NCBI RefSeq assembly: GCF_030272615.1
Contig: NC_081405.1
Location: 655,082,384 to 655,146,383 of the forward strand
Length of the DNA: 64,000 nt
From: Cryptomeria japonica
Taxonomy: Eukaryota; Streptophyta; Pinopsida; Cupressales; Cupressaceae
Direction of reading: 5' to 3'
Shown: positions 23,196 to 35,155 of the stretch, piece after piece
Numbering within the stretch: position 1 is the stretch's first letter
Layout: each line of letters starts with the position of its first letter
Made by a program: the position numbers and the translations under genes
Notes under the pieces: generated by a model
Seen by the model: only the letters and a program-made list of their open reading frames with translations
Database searches by the model: none
What the model was told of the DNA's origin: nothing

Positions 23196-24779
23196 TATTA
23201 GAAATATAATTAATCGTAAATATGTATATATATATGCATTGAAAATACATACCAACTACAATAACCGAACGGACTGCTTAAATATAAAACCACTACTTCC
23301 TTATACATAACAAATAGTTGTTTATTAATATTGAATATGTCATCTCTGCTTTTGTAATATAATCGCTACTCTACATATATTGTTGTGTATTGATATGTTA
23401 GTATTTTGCTTCCTTTTTTATCTGATGGAATTATATCAAGGCAAGGCCATGACAATCTGCCCTTCCCGAAATTGCTTGTCCTCAAGAAATCGTCATTTTA
23501 ATTAAATCTTCTCAATACGAGGATCCCTAACTAACCCTTGAAGATTTGTACTCTTAAGACAGGTTTTCTCTCATCAATTGTATAATTGTCTTGGTTGGTC
23601 TTATGGATATCTTTTGATACAAGCAAGGGTGAACTTCTTGTCTATTGAGAAGAAGATTAGAAGCATGACATGCATCTATGACCTCAATTGTGATATGACC
23701 ATGTTGACTATGCCCTAAAATGGAGAACTTTAGGAATTAGTTCACTGAATCTCATTGTTTATATGGTAGTCGTACCCTAAAACAATTGTTTGGAAGAGAG
23801 TAAAATGCTTTAACATTTGTAAAGAATCTTGATATCATGATAGATGAATATGTTTAGTCATATTCACAATGTGTGATAGGCAGTTAGAGAATAGAAGATC
23901 TTTTAGTAAATGGAGTTAAGTACTACTTATGACTGCGGAAGTGATTTTGTGAAAATCGCAAACAATAGTTTTACTCCATTATTACATATTGTTCATGAGA
24001 GGAATACAAAAATGTCTAAATTTGTTGCTTTATAAGTTGTTGGAGGAATATGTCTAAGTCATTAGTTAAGACATTTGGTGGGATAAATTTCTCAAATACA
24101 TATAAAGGTTGTATTCGTAGAATGTGAAAGATGTTTGATCTTGATTAAATAGGTCTAGATGAAAATATGAAAAGGCTAAAGATAGCTATACTTAACTTGG
24201 CGTCAATAATTAGAGTATGTATCTTGAACCCTTAACATTGGAAAGTGATTAGTCAATGAGAAATTCCAGTTGATAGTGTGAATATCACTGATATCATAGT
24301 TACTAAATAGAAGTGAACTTAATGAATAAGATTTCAATTTCTTAATTATGACCCCCTTTTTGCCATTCAGTTTGTATGCATGTACAGATTGTTATGGTTT
24401 GATATTGATGTATTGGTAAACTTAGGTGGTAGATTGAGATTAAATGTATCATGAATATATTGAATGGCTAAACACATTTCCTTTCTTCTTTGATGATAAT
24501 TTATATGAAAATTTCTATACTCATCAAGTTCTTATACTATTGCTTCATTATTTGAGCAATTGTACTCTCACGCATTATTCCTTCCTATAGGTTTTCATAG
24601 TATCGGCGTGTTTCAATAATCCCTATGTTCTCCTTCCCATGTTATTATGAGTATGAGACTCATGTTTGTCAAAAGAAGGGCCTTGGTGATTTAAAACGTG
24701 CGCCTCATTTAGAATATAGTTCTTGAACATTTATAAGTACTCATAAAGCATACTCATGGAATAACCAAGCATACTCAAA
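23196..24779 (-). other. non-coding internal region of the split element
   Basis: AT-rich DNA with stops in all frames. Apart from the weak gypsy-like motif near 23450-23500 nothing recognisable is present. It grades into the minisatellite at about 24780. Confidence 0.45.
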
Positions 24780-24984
24780 GAAGGCACACACACATGAAGT
24801 AATCATGTTGAAACATATAAGATATAAAGCATCCATTCAACACAAAAAACATTCATTCTCAAAACAAATGAAACAATTGCATAAGATACAAAGCACATCC
24901 ATGGATGAAGCATGGACATAAAGACATGGAAGGCATGAAGCATGAAGCATAAAAAATTTGTAAGACATTAAGCATCCATGTAGG
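24780..24984. repeat. minisatellite, left segment
   Basis: Irregular units built on AAGGCATGAAG and CATGAAGCATA. The array is cut at 24984 by the gag-only element and resumes at 32881. Confidence 0.75.
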
Positions 24985-26243
24985 TGTAAAGCGGAAAAAT
25001 CGAACCCTAGTTGTTCTCCCCTCCCCAACTCCAAGGAGAGAGAAGGGAGAGTCACTTGGGTTGATGGTTTTCACTTGGGGGATACTTTACATTCAAAAGA
25101 GGGGTTGAAACCCACAAGATCCAATCCCACGCAATGCAAGATTGGATTCTAGATGAGTTTCAAGGGGTAAGACATCAAGGATACCCTCTTTTGTAAAGAA
25201 TGTAGATAGAAAGATTGACTTAGGAATTCATGTAAAGTAGGAAAGATTCGCTTATAAACAGAGATAGGGATATGGGATGAAGCTGCGGACCTGGAATTAG
25301 CAGTAAAATGTTGAGACGGTGCTGTTCTGCAAATTTGAGCGAAATTTGACGGGACGATGGCGCCCGACGTGCACACGGTCCTCCGAAAAATCCGTGAAAC
25401 GAAGGGGGATCTGTTCGTCTCTGCACAAGGATTCCAGATCTTCAATTACAGCTGCGTACCTGCAACCTACACACAGAAAAGAGAGGATGATTGGGGGGTT
25501 AGGGATGAGGGGTTTGCCTTTAGGTCAAACCCCGGTTTTGGAATTAACCAAGAAATGAGAATGCTGTAAATGTAAATGTTTGTAATGTAAACAAGTACTG
25601 ATACCTTGTTGTAAGAATGTTTGTATTCTTACATGCGAAGGTGTAATGTATGTAGTATGTAATGTGTTGTAAGTGATCTCCTCTTCAATGGTTGAATCCT
25701 TGTCTTGAATGCAACACTTAGCCTTGAATGGAGACTTAGAATGATCAATTGCTTGAAGGAATGCTTGAATGCTTGAATGCTTGAATGTTTGAATATCGTT
25801 TCCGCCTTGCTCACATATATGTGTCCTCCTCCTTTTGAGAGGGGAAATGTAGTTTATATACTTGTCAATTAGGGCTGATAGACTGATTTTCCTGACCTTA
25901 GGCCGACCAAGAAACAATATTTTCCAATTTGCAAACTTAAAGACCCAAAACCCCATAAGAGACTGGGCCCAAAATAGGGCCAGGGACTAGGGCGCTGGGC
26001 GCCATGGTCCTGGGGGACCAGGGCACTGGGCGCCCTAGTCCTGAAGGACCAGGGCGCTGGGCGCCATGGTCCCACCTCCCGGGACAGCAGGGTGCAAGGA
26101 GGATCAGGCCAGGGTGCTGAGAAATGCAGTTTTTGGTGTCATGAACAAGTTTCGGGGTCTCCATTCAGGTTCCGTGTTGCATCGCCATCGTGAAGACCCA
26201 AATGCAGTCGAAATTGCAAGTGTCGCAATTTTAGGACGCTACA
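24985..26243 (-). repeat. 3' LTR of gag-only element
   Basis: 1259 bp, exactly the length of its partner. It contains the three GC-rich dyads (25985-26072), the complement of the TATA box (~25853) and one GGAC...GTCC hairpin (25351-25383). Confidence 0.93.
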
Positions 26244-26258
26244 TTTAGCCCCCACTTT
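26244..26258 (-). promoter_or_regulatory. polypurine tract of gag-only element
   Basis: The minus strand reads AAAGTGGGGGCTAAA directly before the LTR start TGTAGCG, identical to the tract at 458-472. Confidence 0.85.
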
Positions 26259-26988
26259 AGCGGGAGTATAAGCGTACGCCAATACTTCTGGTAAAGTACA
26301 AGGAAATAACATTGAAAAACTTTCACCACGTCAAGGAGGCAAGATACATCAAGCCCCCAGTGGACCAAGGATCTTACGAATTCGATTGACAAAGTAAAAG
26401 GGAAGATCACGAGGGAGAACCATGACTGTCAGTAGTAAGGTTCCCTCACTATGAGTCATGTAAGAAAGATATCAAAAATTTTCAAGGCAAAGCTAAATTT
26501 GTCAAGAAATTTTCAAGTATCTTGAAAAGATATGGACGGGATGTATGCCCCCCTATGTTAAAGCGATCGCACATGCCTCACCGGGGGTGATTTCTTTAAG
26601 GTAGTGATACATATAAGAATGAGAAGGGAAAGGAGCACGTTATCACAAGGATTTAGCCCCCAAGTGTGAGATAAGCCCAAGGATAATATACACAAAACAC
26701 AAAGCACAAGGTGACTTCGCTTTCCTCAGGGTCAGTATGTTGTATGATAATTCATGTATATCATATGTATGTATGCATAATTGTTCTTCATTCCCCAATC
26801 AAGGAAGCTCACCTAGAAGAAGGGAACACATGTGTCTTTTGAGTCAACATGAGAGAGACCAAAAGAGATCTCAATGCTTTGCATCGTCCTCAAGTAGACA
26901 ACACTAAGGACAACAAATAGAAGAATGAGAATAACACATAGAAGAAGTAACAAAAGAGAGGAGGAGAGAATCTGCTATGCTAATGAAA

Positions 26989-29900
26989 CTAGTCTAGCAC
27001 GTCATCTACCTCCCGATCTTGCTGATCAATATTTCGGGAAGGTAGGAAACACGCTAGAGGAGGAACATCCAACACAACAGATGGAGCTATCACAAGATCC
27101 AAACAAGGGCTATGTTCATGTTCCGAGCCACATTGTTCTTGTCTAGGAGCTAGGATAAGTGCTTTAGAAAATTCGTTAGATAGATGGTTATCAACATCAA
27201 CATATTCATATTCACTATTAGAATGAACAGGAATAACATTTTCATCATGAATAACATTTTCATCTATATCATCATCAAGATTTATAAAAATAGGATCTTT
27301 AACTCGCACAGGATCAAGACCATCATGCATCTTATGTTTAGGAGATTTCGGCTCAATCATCGGCTGAGGAGAAAATGGAATAATACTGGCTGAAAGTGAT
27401 TTTGGGGATTGCAAAGTTTGAGAAGCAGCTGTCTGAGCTCTAAGACGACGCTTTCGTCGGCGTTCACGTGCAGAACGATTTCGTCTAGTCTTAGTAGGAA
27501 GTTGAGGAGACTGAGGAGGAGGAATGTTCTCATCCTTATCACTTGGGTGTTTAGGTTGTGGTCTCTTAGGTTGAACAATAGGAGAAGAGGAAGGTCTCTT
27601 CTCTCCATAAGAGGAAGGAGGAGGAACTGCTCCATATAAGGGAGGGATATTTGGTTTAGGAAGGAGACCAAGTCCATCATGACGAGGAGGGATAGGTCTA
27701 CTTTTAGAAAGTTTATTAGATGTGGGCATAGTCACATTCATAGGAATGGGTTGGGAATTTTCTTGAGGAAAGACATTAGTTTTATCTTTCAAAGGAAGAA
27801 CTTCCTTCTCAAGAATGATAGGAATATCAAGTTTGGGTGTTCTAGGTTCACTTAGAGATAGGATCATATCTTTTTTCCACTTTTGATAAGATTTGAAAAG
27901 ATGATCACTTCGCGGAGGAAGAGATTGAAATTGTTTAGGCCAAAAATAATCAATAGGAATGCTAGAAATTCTTTCAGCTGGTTTAAAGAGACTATAATTG
28001 ACAGTAAAAATTTCACCATTATGGGGAAATTTCAAACACTTGTGAATAGGAGAAGCAATAGCATTCATGGAAGATAGCCAAGGATAGTCTAGCTTCACAC
28101 GAAATTGTTCGGATGATGGAATAATAGCAAAGTCCACATCAAGGGATTTGTTATGGACCTCAATAGGTAATGTAATAGAACCAATTGCAGGAGAAGAAAA
28201 TGCATCAAATAGTTTCACAACCACATTTGTTTCATCATAGATCACTTGATTCAATTGCAAAGTAAAAAGAAATTCTTCAGTAATGATATTAACCATACAA
28301 GAAGGATCAATAAGCACTCCACGGCAAGGTGTATTCTTGACTTTTGCAACTATATATAAAGGACCATCAGGTGCCCTGATAGTTTCACTGGAATCAAATG
28401 TGATGGAAGGTTCTTTAGGGATTTTCTGCTGCTCCACAAAGTTAATCACATTAGGAGTCATAGACACAAGATCATCAAGTGAGACAGAGGAATCAGTAGT
28501 ATCAATCGCATTAGAGGTATGAGAAGGCAATGGATCAGTAAAAATCTGAAGATTTTGGTTAGGAGGAGCTACAGATATGTTGCCTTTATCATTCACACCA
28601 AAAACAGAGATAGTATTATTATCAATCAAATCTTGAATTTTACCCTTTAAAGCAAAACATTTTTCAGTATCATGCCCAGGATGACGATGAAATTGACAAA
28701 AAGATTTGTTATCAAAATAGGGTGAATTAATCTTTGCAGGATCTATTTGCCTTATAGGAGGAAGAGTAAGCACATTTTGTTCCAATAACTTATTCATAAT
28801 ACTATGCAATGATTCATTCAAAGGAGTAAACTTTCTTTCTTTCTTGAAAAACTTAGAAATAGGAGGCACACCTGATGCTGCATTCACATTGTTGTTGATG
28901 ATGTTTTCATTGAATTTAATGGACTCTCTGTTCGGTTTAAACTTCCCAAATCGTTGTTGACTACTATCACCCTTATCACTCGGAGCCATAAGATTTGCTT
29001 GTTCCATTTGACTCACAGTCAGTTGATAATTGTGAAGAGTTGCGCACAACTGGTGGAAGGAAGTAAACTCAGAAAACAGGAGTTTTTCTCTAATATCTTT
29101 TTCTAAATTAGAAATAAAGATTCTTTGAATATCATTGTCAGGCACTGGAAAAGAAATTTGAGCATACAAATGTTTATATCTACCAATGAAATCAATCACT
29201 TTTTCTTTAACACCTTGTTTACAATGCATTAAATCAATCAAAGTAACTTTAGGACTTATATTGTTTTGAAATTGTTGAATGAAAGCATTTGCAAGTTGTT
29301 CAAAAGAAGTAATAGAATAGGAAGGCAACGAGCAATACCATTGTAGGGCTTTATCTCTTAATGTTCTAGTAAACAGTTTTGCAAGCAACCTTTGGTCATA
29401 AGCAAAATCAGTACATATTGTTTGAAATATCTTAACATGTGTTAGAGGATCACCCTTAACATTATAAAGCTCCAAATGTGGAATTTCAACATGTTTAGGG
29501 GGGATAGCTCGAACAATGTCAAGAGAAAGTGGGCTCGCAACATCAAATGTGGGCACACTAAACTTAGATTGATTCATAGAGGCAATTTGTTGCTGTAAAG
29601 AAGAGACAGTTTGTGCAAGATTGTTAATGGTCGCTTCAGTCGAAGAATTCATATTAGACGTGTTAGATTGTGATGGAGGTATTATGTTATTGAAAGAAGG
29701 TAGAGAGTAAGGTGGTGGGACACTATGATAGTTAGTCATAGGAGATGATTGGAAAGGAGGAACACTACAAGGAGGAATGGAATGATTAAACGAATTGCCC
29801 CCTTGCGTCATGTTCATTTGTGGTGATATAATAGGAACACTTATTGAAGGAATGAATGAAGAAGTCGGATTGAATGAAGGAAGAGGGTTGATTGAAGAAG

Positions 29901-30306
29901 AAGGATTGCCCCCATGACTGGTGATCATAGGGGGAATATCTTGTGTTGAAGTAGTCATTATGTTTGATGTAAAAGTAGGTATACTAGCAATAGGAGTTGT
30001 TGAAGGAATAGAATGATTGACTTGAGTAGGAGGTTGTGTATAACGTAAAGTTTCGGCACAACTTTTCATCGGCATCACATTCAAATCCACAATGTGTGCA
30101 ATACCATTCAAAATATCAATTCCATTCTTATCACTTTGAACCATACGTTTTAGACCCTCAATTAATGAAAGAGCTTCGCTATCGGGGTATTCTTGAGACA
30201 TCCATTGTCGAAAATCATCAAATTGGTTATCCAATTTTGAAAGTTTTTCTACAGAAACCTCATGGAGAGCTTCTTCATCATTAAGAGGATTAGAGGAATT
30301 ACCCAT
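26989..30306 (-). CDS. retrotransposon gag with protease-like domain, 1105 aa
   Basis: One uninterrupted frame. Residues 1-260 are rich in Pro, Ser, Asn and Thr (low complexity, probably disordered). Residues about 270-440 form a Retrotrans_gag capsid core (HLELYNVKGDPLTHVKIFQT, DKALQWYCSLP, RIFISNLEKDIREKLL). A zinc-knuckle-like CQFHRHPGHDTEKC lies near 535. From about 650 a retropepsin-like fold is suggested by VAKVKNTPCRGVLID, PWLSSMNAIASPIHKCLKF and FPHNGEIF, but the active-site triad reads DPSC instead of D-T/S/P-G, so catalysis is doubtful. A Pro-rich and basic segment (RSARERRRKRRLR, ~945) and an acidic tail follow, then a stop before any reverse transcriptase. It presumably makes the particle shell that packages the element's RNA while a helper supplies enzymes. 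Any host use would be speculation. Confidence 0.9.
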   Translation of the reverse strand: MGNSSNPLNDEEALHEVSVEKLSKLDNQFDDFRQWMSQEYPDSEALSLIEGLKRMVQSDKNGIDILNGIAHIVDLNVMPMKSCAETLRYTQPPTQVNHSIPSTTPIASIPTFTSNIMTTSTQDIPPMITSHGGNPSSSINPLPSFNPTSSFIPSISVPIISPQMNMTQGGNSFNHSIPPCSVPPFQSSPMTNYHSVPPPYSLPSFNNIIPPSQSNTSNMNSSTEATINNLAQTVSSLQQQIASMNQSKFSVPTFDVASPLSLDIVRAIPPKHVEIPHLELYNVKGDPLTHVKIFQTICTDFAYDQRLLAKLFTRTLRDKALQWYCSLPSYSITSFEQLANAFIQQFQNNISPKVTLIDLMHCKQGVKEKVIDFIGRYKHLYAQISFPVPDNDIQRIFISNLEKDIREKLLFSEFTSFHQLCATLHNYQLTVSQMEQANLMAPSDKGDSSQQRFGKFKPNRESIKFNENIINNNVNAASGVPPISKFFKKERKFTPLNESLHSIMNKLLEQNVLTLPPIRQIDPAKINSPYFDNKSFCQFHRHPGHDTEKCFALKGKIQDLIDNNTISVFGVNDKGNISVAPPNQNLQIFTDPLPSHTSNAIDTTDSSVSLDDLVSMTPNVINFVEQQKIPKEPSITFDSSETIRAPDGPLYIVAKVKNTPCRGVLIDPSCMVNIITEEFLFTLQLNQVIYDETNVVVKLFDAFSSPAIGSITLPIEVHNKSLDVDFAIIPSSEQFRVKLDYPWLSSMNAIASPIHKCLKFPHNGEIFTVNYSLFKPAERISSIPIDYFWPKQFQSLPPRSDHLFKSYQKWKKDMILSLSEPRTPKLDIPIILEKEVLPLKDKTNVFPQENSQPIPMNVTMPTSNKLSKSRPIPPRHDGLGLLPKPNIPPLYGAVPPPSSYGEKRPSSSPIVQPKRPQPKHPSDKDENIPPPQSPQLPTKTRRNRSARERRRKRRLRAQTAASQTLQSPKSLSASIIPFSPQPMIEPKSPKHKMHDGLDPVRVKDPIFINLDDDIDENVIHDENVIPVHSNSEYEYVDVDNHLSNEFSKALILAPRQEQCGSEHEHSPCLDLVIAPSVVLDVPPLACFLPSRNIDQQDREVDDVLD

Positions 30307-31616
30307 GTCCTCATTAAAAGGCCATTCAAATTAGGTTCCATCTCCTCGGTAATTACACCTTGGAAGGACTTAATTCTAAGGCTTCGTCTAACGGGAATAG
30401 TGTAAGTAGGGCTTATTGTTGTAAAACTCATGCACTAAAGAGAGAGAGAAGATTTTGAATTTTAGCGGTAGCAAATTTCAATAAAATCAGCCAATCTCCT
30501 AGATTTAAGCTGTTAAATACAATTAGGACAATCTCCCAAAATTTCGAAAAAAAGGTCCGGGACCGTGGCGAACGGAGTGCACACGGTCCTCGCAACTTTT
30601 TTCAAAATTTTCAGGGATGAAAGTTATGATGATTTCAAAGCTAATCTGAAAAAATTGAGTGATTTTACAATCTGTAGATAGGCCAAATTAAAGTTGCAAT
30701 CTCAAAATTGAACCCTACCAAGATTGTTGAAAAATGTAAAATTTGAATTTTGAAAAAGAGAGGGAAACTGAAATTTTGAATTTTATGATTTTAGAAGGAA
30801 TACTGAAAGCAATGCAGGCTTTGAAATTTAAAAGTTGACTCGATTTCATGCAAAATTCAAATTTGAAAGTGGAAATCAAAGATGTTGCAATTAAACATTT
30901 AATTTCAAAAGTCACAAATTGTAAAAATTTGAATAAAGCATTGAAATTTTGAATGAATTCCAACACACTTTTCAGATTTAGGACTGTAAGAAACACAATT
31001 TTGACATGAATTTCAATTTCAACAATTTTTGAATGATTAGAAGCCTTAATCCAAGCAATCACTAGACCAACTTTGACTGTAATTTTGAAAGTGTTAAAAT
31101 TGATAAAATCAGCCAAAATTCTGGATTTTAGCAAAAAACTACAGTAAGATCTAGCTCTCGAAATTTTGAAAAAAATGTCGGGGACGATGGCGCTCGGGGT
31201 GCACACAGTCCTCACAACTTTTTTCCAAATTTTCAGGGATGAGAGATATTGTGATTTTATTGCGGAATCCAAAGTTACAGCCGATTTGGAGGTGTTTTGA
31301 TCAGTGAAATTATCAGTCAAAGGTTGAATCAAGAAGGTCTTAAAAATTAGGGTTTTGACATTTAACCACTTACTTTTCAGAATTAAAGCACAAATATGAA
31401 TTGACAATTTGCAATAGAAGGGTAGATCTGAAACAAGCATTAACAATTAAACATTTCACAAGCTTAATTACTTAAAAAGAAAATTTTAGGGTTTTTATGC
31501 AATCAACCTCTAAAATTTGCAAAAGATCAAACATGGAAATATAATTAGGAAAGCAAAATTTTCAGATCTAACCATGAATAATCAGAATGAGGATGTTCAC
31601 ATCGGGTTCACCAAAA
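30307..31616 (-). other. 5' leader of gag-only element
   Basis: About 1.3 kb between LTR and gag start, rich in A/T runs (AAATTTTGAA-type). It holds two copies of a hairpin motif, GGGACCGTGGCG...CACACGGTCC at 30559-30591 and a variant at 31181-31213, also present in the LTR. Directly after the LTR the leader reads TTTTGGTGAACCCGATGTG; the TGG start suggests a primer binding site, but I could not assign the tRNA. A minus-strand frame covers 30715-31446 but is low-complexity and looks like chance. Confidence 0.7.
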
Positions 31617-32875
31617 TGTAAAGCGGAAAAATCGAACCCTAGTTGTTCTCCCCTCCCCAACTCCAAGGAGAGAGAAGGGAGAGTCACTAGGGTTGATGGT
31701 TTTCACTTAGGGGAGACTTTACATTCAAAAGAGGGGTTGAAACCCACAAGATCCAATCCCACGCAATGCAAGATTGGATTCTAGATGAGTTTCAAGGGGT
31801 AAGACATCAAGGATACCCTCTTTTGTAAAGAATGTAGATAGAAAGATTGACCTAGGAATTCATGTAAAGTAGGAAAGATTCGCTTATAAACAGAGATAGG
31901 GATATGGAATGAAGCTGCAGACCTGGAATTAGCAGTAAAATGTTGAGACGGTGTTGTTCTGCAAATTTGAGCAAAAGTTGACAGGACGATGGCGCCCGGC
32001 GTGCACATGGTCCTCCGAAAAATCCGCGAAACAAAGGGGGATCTGTTCGTCTCTGCACAAGGATTCCAGATCTTCAATTACAGCCGCGTACCTGTAACCT
32101 ACACACAGAAAAGAGAGGAAGATTGGGGGTTTAGGGATGAGGGGTTTGCCTTTAGGTCAAACCCCGGTTTTGGAATTAACCAAGAAATGAAAATACTGTA
32201 AATGTAAATGTTTGTAATGTAAACAAGTATTGATACCTTGTTGTAAGAATGTTTGTATTCTTACATGCGAAGGTGTAATGTATGTAGTATGTAATGTGTT
32301 GTAAGTGATCTCCTCTTCAATGGTTGAATCCTTATCTTGAATGCAACACTTAGCCTTGAATGGAGACTTAGAATGATCAATTGCTTGAAGGAATGCTTGA
32401 ATGCTTGAATGCTTGAATGTTTGAATATCGTTTCCGCCTTGCTCACATATATGTGTCCTCCTCCTTTTGAGAGGGGAAATGTAGTTTATATACTTGTCAA
32501 TTAGGGCTGATAGACTGATTTTCCCGACCTTAGGCCGACCAGGAAACAATATTTTCCAATTTGCAAACTTAAAGACCCGAAGCCCCATAAGAGACCGGGC
32601 CCAAAATAGGGCCAGGGACCAGGGCGTTGGGTGCCATGGTCCTGGGGGACCAGGGCACTGGGCGCCCTAGTCCTGAAGGACGAGGGCGCTGGGCGCCATG
32701 GTCCCACCTCCCGGGACAGCAGGGTGCAAGGAGGATCAGGCCAGGGTGCTGAGAAATGTAGTTTTTGGTGTCATGAACAAGTTTCGGGGTCTCCATTCAG
32801 GTTTCGTGTTGCATCGCCATCGTGAAGACCCAAATGGAGTCAAAATTGCAAGTGTCGCAATTTTAGGATGCTACA
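31617..32875 (-). repeat. 5' LTR of gag-only element
   Basis: 1259 bp, TG...CA ends, followed by the GTAGG target duplication at 32876-32880. The differences from the other LTR are mostly transitions, many at former CpG or CHG sites. Confidence 0.93.
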
Positions 32876-32880
32876 GTAGG

Positions 32881-33194
32881 ATATGAAGCAATACACATAA
32901 ATGAACACAAGGCATGAAATTATATAAATCTTGAAGCATAAACATACGTAAGGTATGAAGTAGTACCCATAAATATACAAGGGGTACAAAGCATAGATGC
33001 TAGACATGTAAGGCATGAAGTAACACATAGAGGTACAAAGCATACATGAGAAAGGTATGCATGAATCCAATATGACAAGTATGAACCATACACATGAGTC
33101 ATACACATGAATACACATAGGGTGTAAAGCACAAATTATACAAATGAAAGCACATAAGGCAAGAAGAATCCACATAAAACATGGAGTATACACA
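32881..33194. repeat. minisatellite, middle segment
   Basis: Continuation of the array cut at 24984. Units resemble ACATAAGGCATGAAGTA and ACACATGAATACACATA. It is cut again at 33194 by the solo LTR. Confidence 0.8.
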
Positions 33195-34409
33195 TGTATT
33201 GTCATAAATTGTAACCGGTAAAATTGACATCTCATGTGTGTTCTCCTACTTTAGTGTGTCCAATCTTCATTCCCCCTTGGTCTATTTTGGTCCCCCTTAC
33301 TACAACTTTGATGTCACCTATTGACACCACCAATTGGGCCCCATCCTAGATTCACCTTCCCCCATTTCCTAATTTGCTGTCTTGTTTTTGAAAGACCAAG
33401 ATGTGGTGCACCTTAGTCCTGGACCAAGGCTCCCCCCACTGACCTAGTCCCCCTTAAACAATACCCTATTTGAATCTCAGCAAGATCTCTGCCTCCCCTA
33501 TGGATTTTGGTCCTTATGGCTTGACCATTGAAGGTTGGCATAATCAGTAATTTACCTAGGGAACCATATATAAATACATCCTATCAATTCATTTTGGATC
33601 TAAGAATCTATCCACTACCTATCCATAGTATTTGTGCAGCCATCAAGCATTCAAGACATCATTTCATCCTTCAAGCATTATGGAGAACAGGTACATCAAT
33701 CTTCATGCAAGCATGTGTGTTTGATTAGGCCTTTCATGTTCATGTATTTTTCATCCCATTACATCCAAATTTTGTGATCATATCTAAAGAGCATTGCATC
33801 ATCAATATTTCTATCAACCATTGTAGATCTAAGGTATAACTCCTAGCATTTACTTCAGTATTTACTTTATTCAATTCAAGGTTAATTCCTAAATTGGGGT
33901 TTGACCCAAGGGAAACCCTTATCAACAACTCTTTCTCCCCTCTTTCTATTTACAGGGAATCAACTTTAGAGTTGTACTTAGAGATTTAGATAGAGTTGAG
34001 GATAATAAATAGGTTTAGATTTTGATGGAGTGGAAATTAGAGGATCACGATGAATCTCTGCTACCTAGTCCCTAAAAATCAGCCCTAACTTTTCAGAATA
34101 GGCTATGATTCTCTTCTTTTGCCCAAATCCCTATTTGTGGCTCTGTTGGATATCTATAGTAGTCTGTTTTTAATATTCTTCCTCAATTATCCCTTGTCTT
34201 TCCCTAATTTTACAATTCACATCCAAATTTCAACTCAAAAAAAGGAGACAACAAATTGTTAAATCTAATCAGTATTATCAACCCCTTTTACAATTAAATT
34301 GTAGCTAGATCTATTGGATTTACCTACCTCTTTTAATGTATTGGTTACTTAAGTAATATGAGTGGTTTGATTATCTCGATTAGTGAAACCTTAGTTTTAG
34401 ATCATTACA
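33195..34409 (+). repeat. solo LTR related to the gag-only family
   Basis: It starts TGTATTGTCATAAATTG and ends ATTACA (1215 bp), flanked by ACACA and ATACA (4 of 5 matching target duplication) inside the minisatellite. Its layout matches the gag-only LTR on the plus strand: a TATATAAATAC element near 33567, CAAGCATTCAAGACATC, then GGTTAATTCCTAAATTGGGG and GTTTGACCCAAGG, and a TTTACAGG stretch. It is a divergent relative reduced to one LTR, probably by LTR-LTR recombination. Confidence 0.65.
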
Positions 34410-35030
34410 ATACATAAGGCATGAATACATGTAAGCATGAAGTTTACACACGAATACACATAATGCATGAAGTTAACACATGAATTCACTTAAGGCATGA
34501 AGTATACATGTGAATACACATAGCATAGAGTATACATATGAGGATGAAGTAACACACATAAATACCATAAGACTTGAAGTGTACACATAAGGCATGAAAT
34601 AATGGACACATGTAAGACAAGAAGCAATATACATGAATATACGTAAGGCATGAAGTAATTCACATAAGGCATGAAGCAACTATGTAAAGAACAAACCATT
34701 TATATGAATATGCAAGACATGAATCACACATGTAAAACATGAAGTAATGCATAAATAAACATAAGGCACAAGCATATATGAGAAAGGTACTCATGGCGTA
34801 GACATGCTAAAGACACATTAGTCATGATGCATATATGAGAAAGGTATTCATAGAGTAGACATGTTGAAAACAACACATTCATGAAGTAACACAAAAATAC
34901 ACATAAGATACAAAATACATTTGTTGGAGAAGGCACAAACACAAGGTATGCATGAGGAAAGTGTACACAAAAAACGCCCATGGGGTAGGCATGCTCAAAA
35001 AACATTAGTCATGAAGAAATTAAAGGAACA
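34410..35030. repeat. minisatellite, right segment
   Basis: The longest piece of the array, with many irregular units based on CATAAGGCATGAAGTA and ACACATGAATACACATA and variants (ATGAGAAAGGTA(C/T)TCAT). Short open frames here simply reflect the repeat. Confidence 0.8.
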
Positions 35031-35155
35031 CTCATAGGGATGTAATGTTGGCCTAATTAATTCAATTTTTTTATTTATTTAATAAGAGGGCTAAATAATT
35101 AGTGCTAATTAAGTAGCTGATAAAGTAGGTTTATCTAACAAGCTGACATAATCAT

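Larger units (their letters stand above)
24985..32875 (-). mobile_element. complete gag-only LTR retrotransposon (non-autonomous)
   Basis: This 7891-bp element has two 1259-bp LTRs (24985-26243, 31617-32875) with TG...CA ends. They differ at about 36 positions by eye (~97% identity). It is flanked by a perfect 5-bp target duplication, GTAGG (24980-24984 and 32876-32880). Orientation is minus: the leader starts at 31616 and the polypurine tract is at 26244-26258. The only long frame is a 1105-residue gag plus protease-like ORF; reverse transcriptase, RNase H and integrase are absent with no room for them. It would have to be mobilised in trans by a related gypsy element. Similar high-copy gag-only elements are known in plants as TR-GAG. 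The intact ORF and similar LTRs indicate a relatively recent insertion. Confidence 0.93.

Noticed and set aside
30715-31446. 243-codon minus-strand frame in the gag-only leader
   Set aside because: AT-rich low-complexity composition, no domain, and an embedded hairpin motif. It lies in an untranslated leader and is not shared with a known gag extension.
32840-33235. 131-codon minus-strand frame
   Set aside because: It reflects the minisatellite and LTR end (CMY/FIY-rich string) and has no domain.
34410-35030. CRISPR-like array of short repeats
   Set aside because: Units are irregular in length and sequence with no unique spacers, and the genome is plant nuclear. It is a minisatellite.
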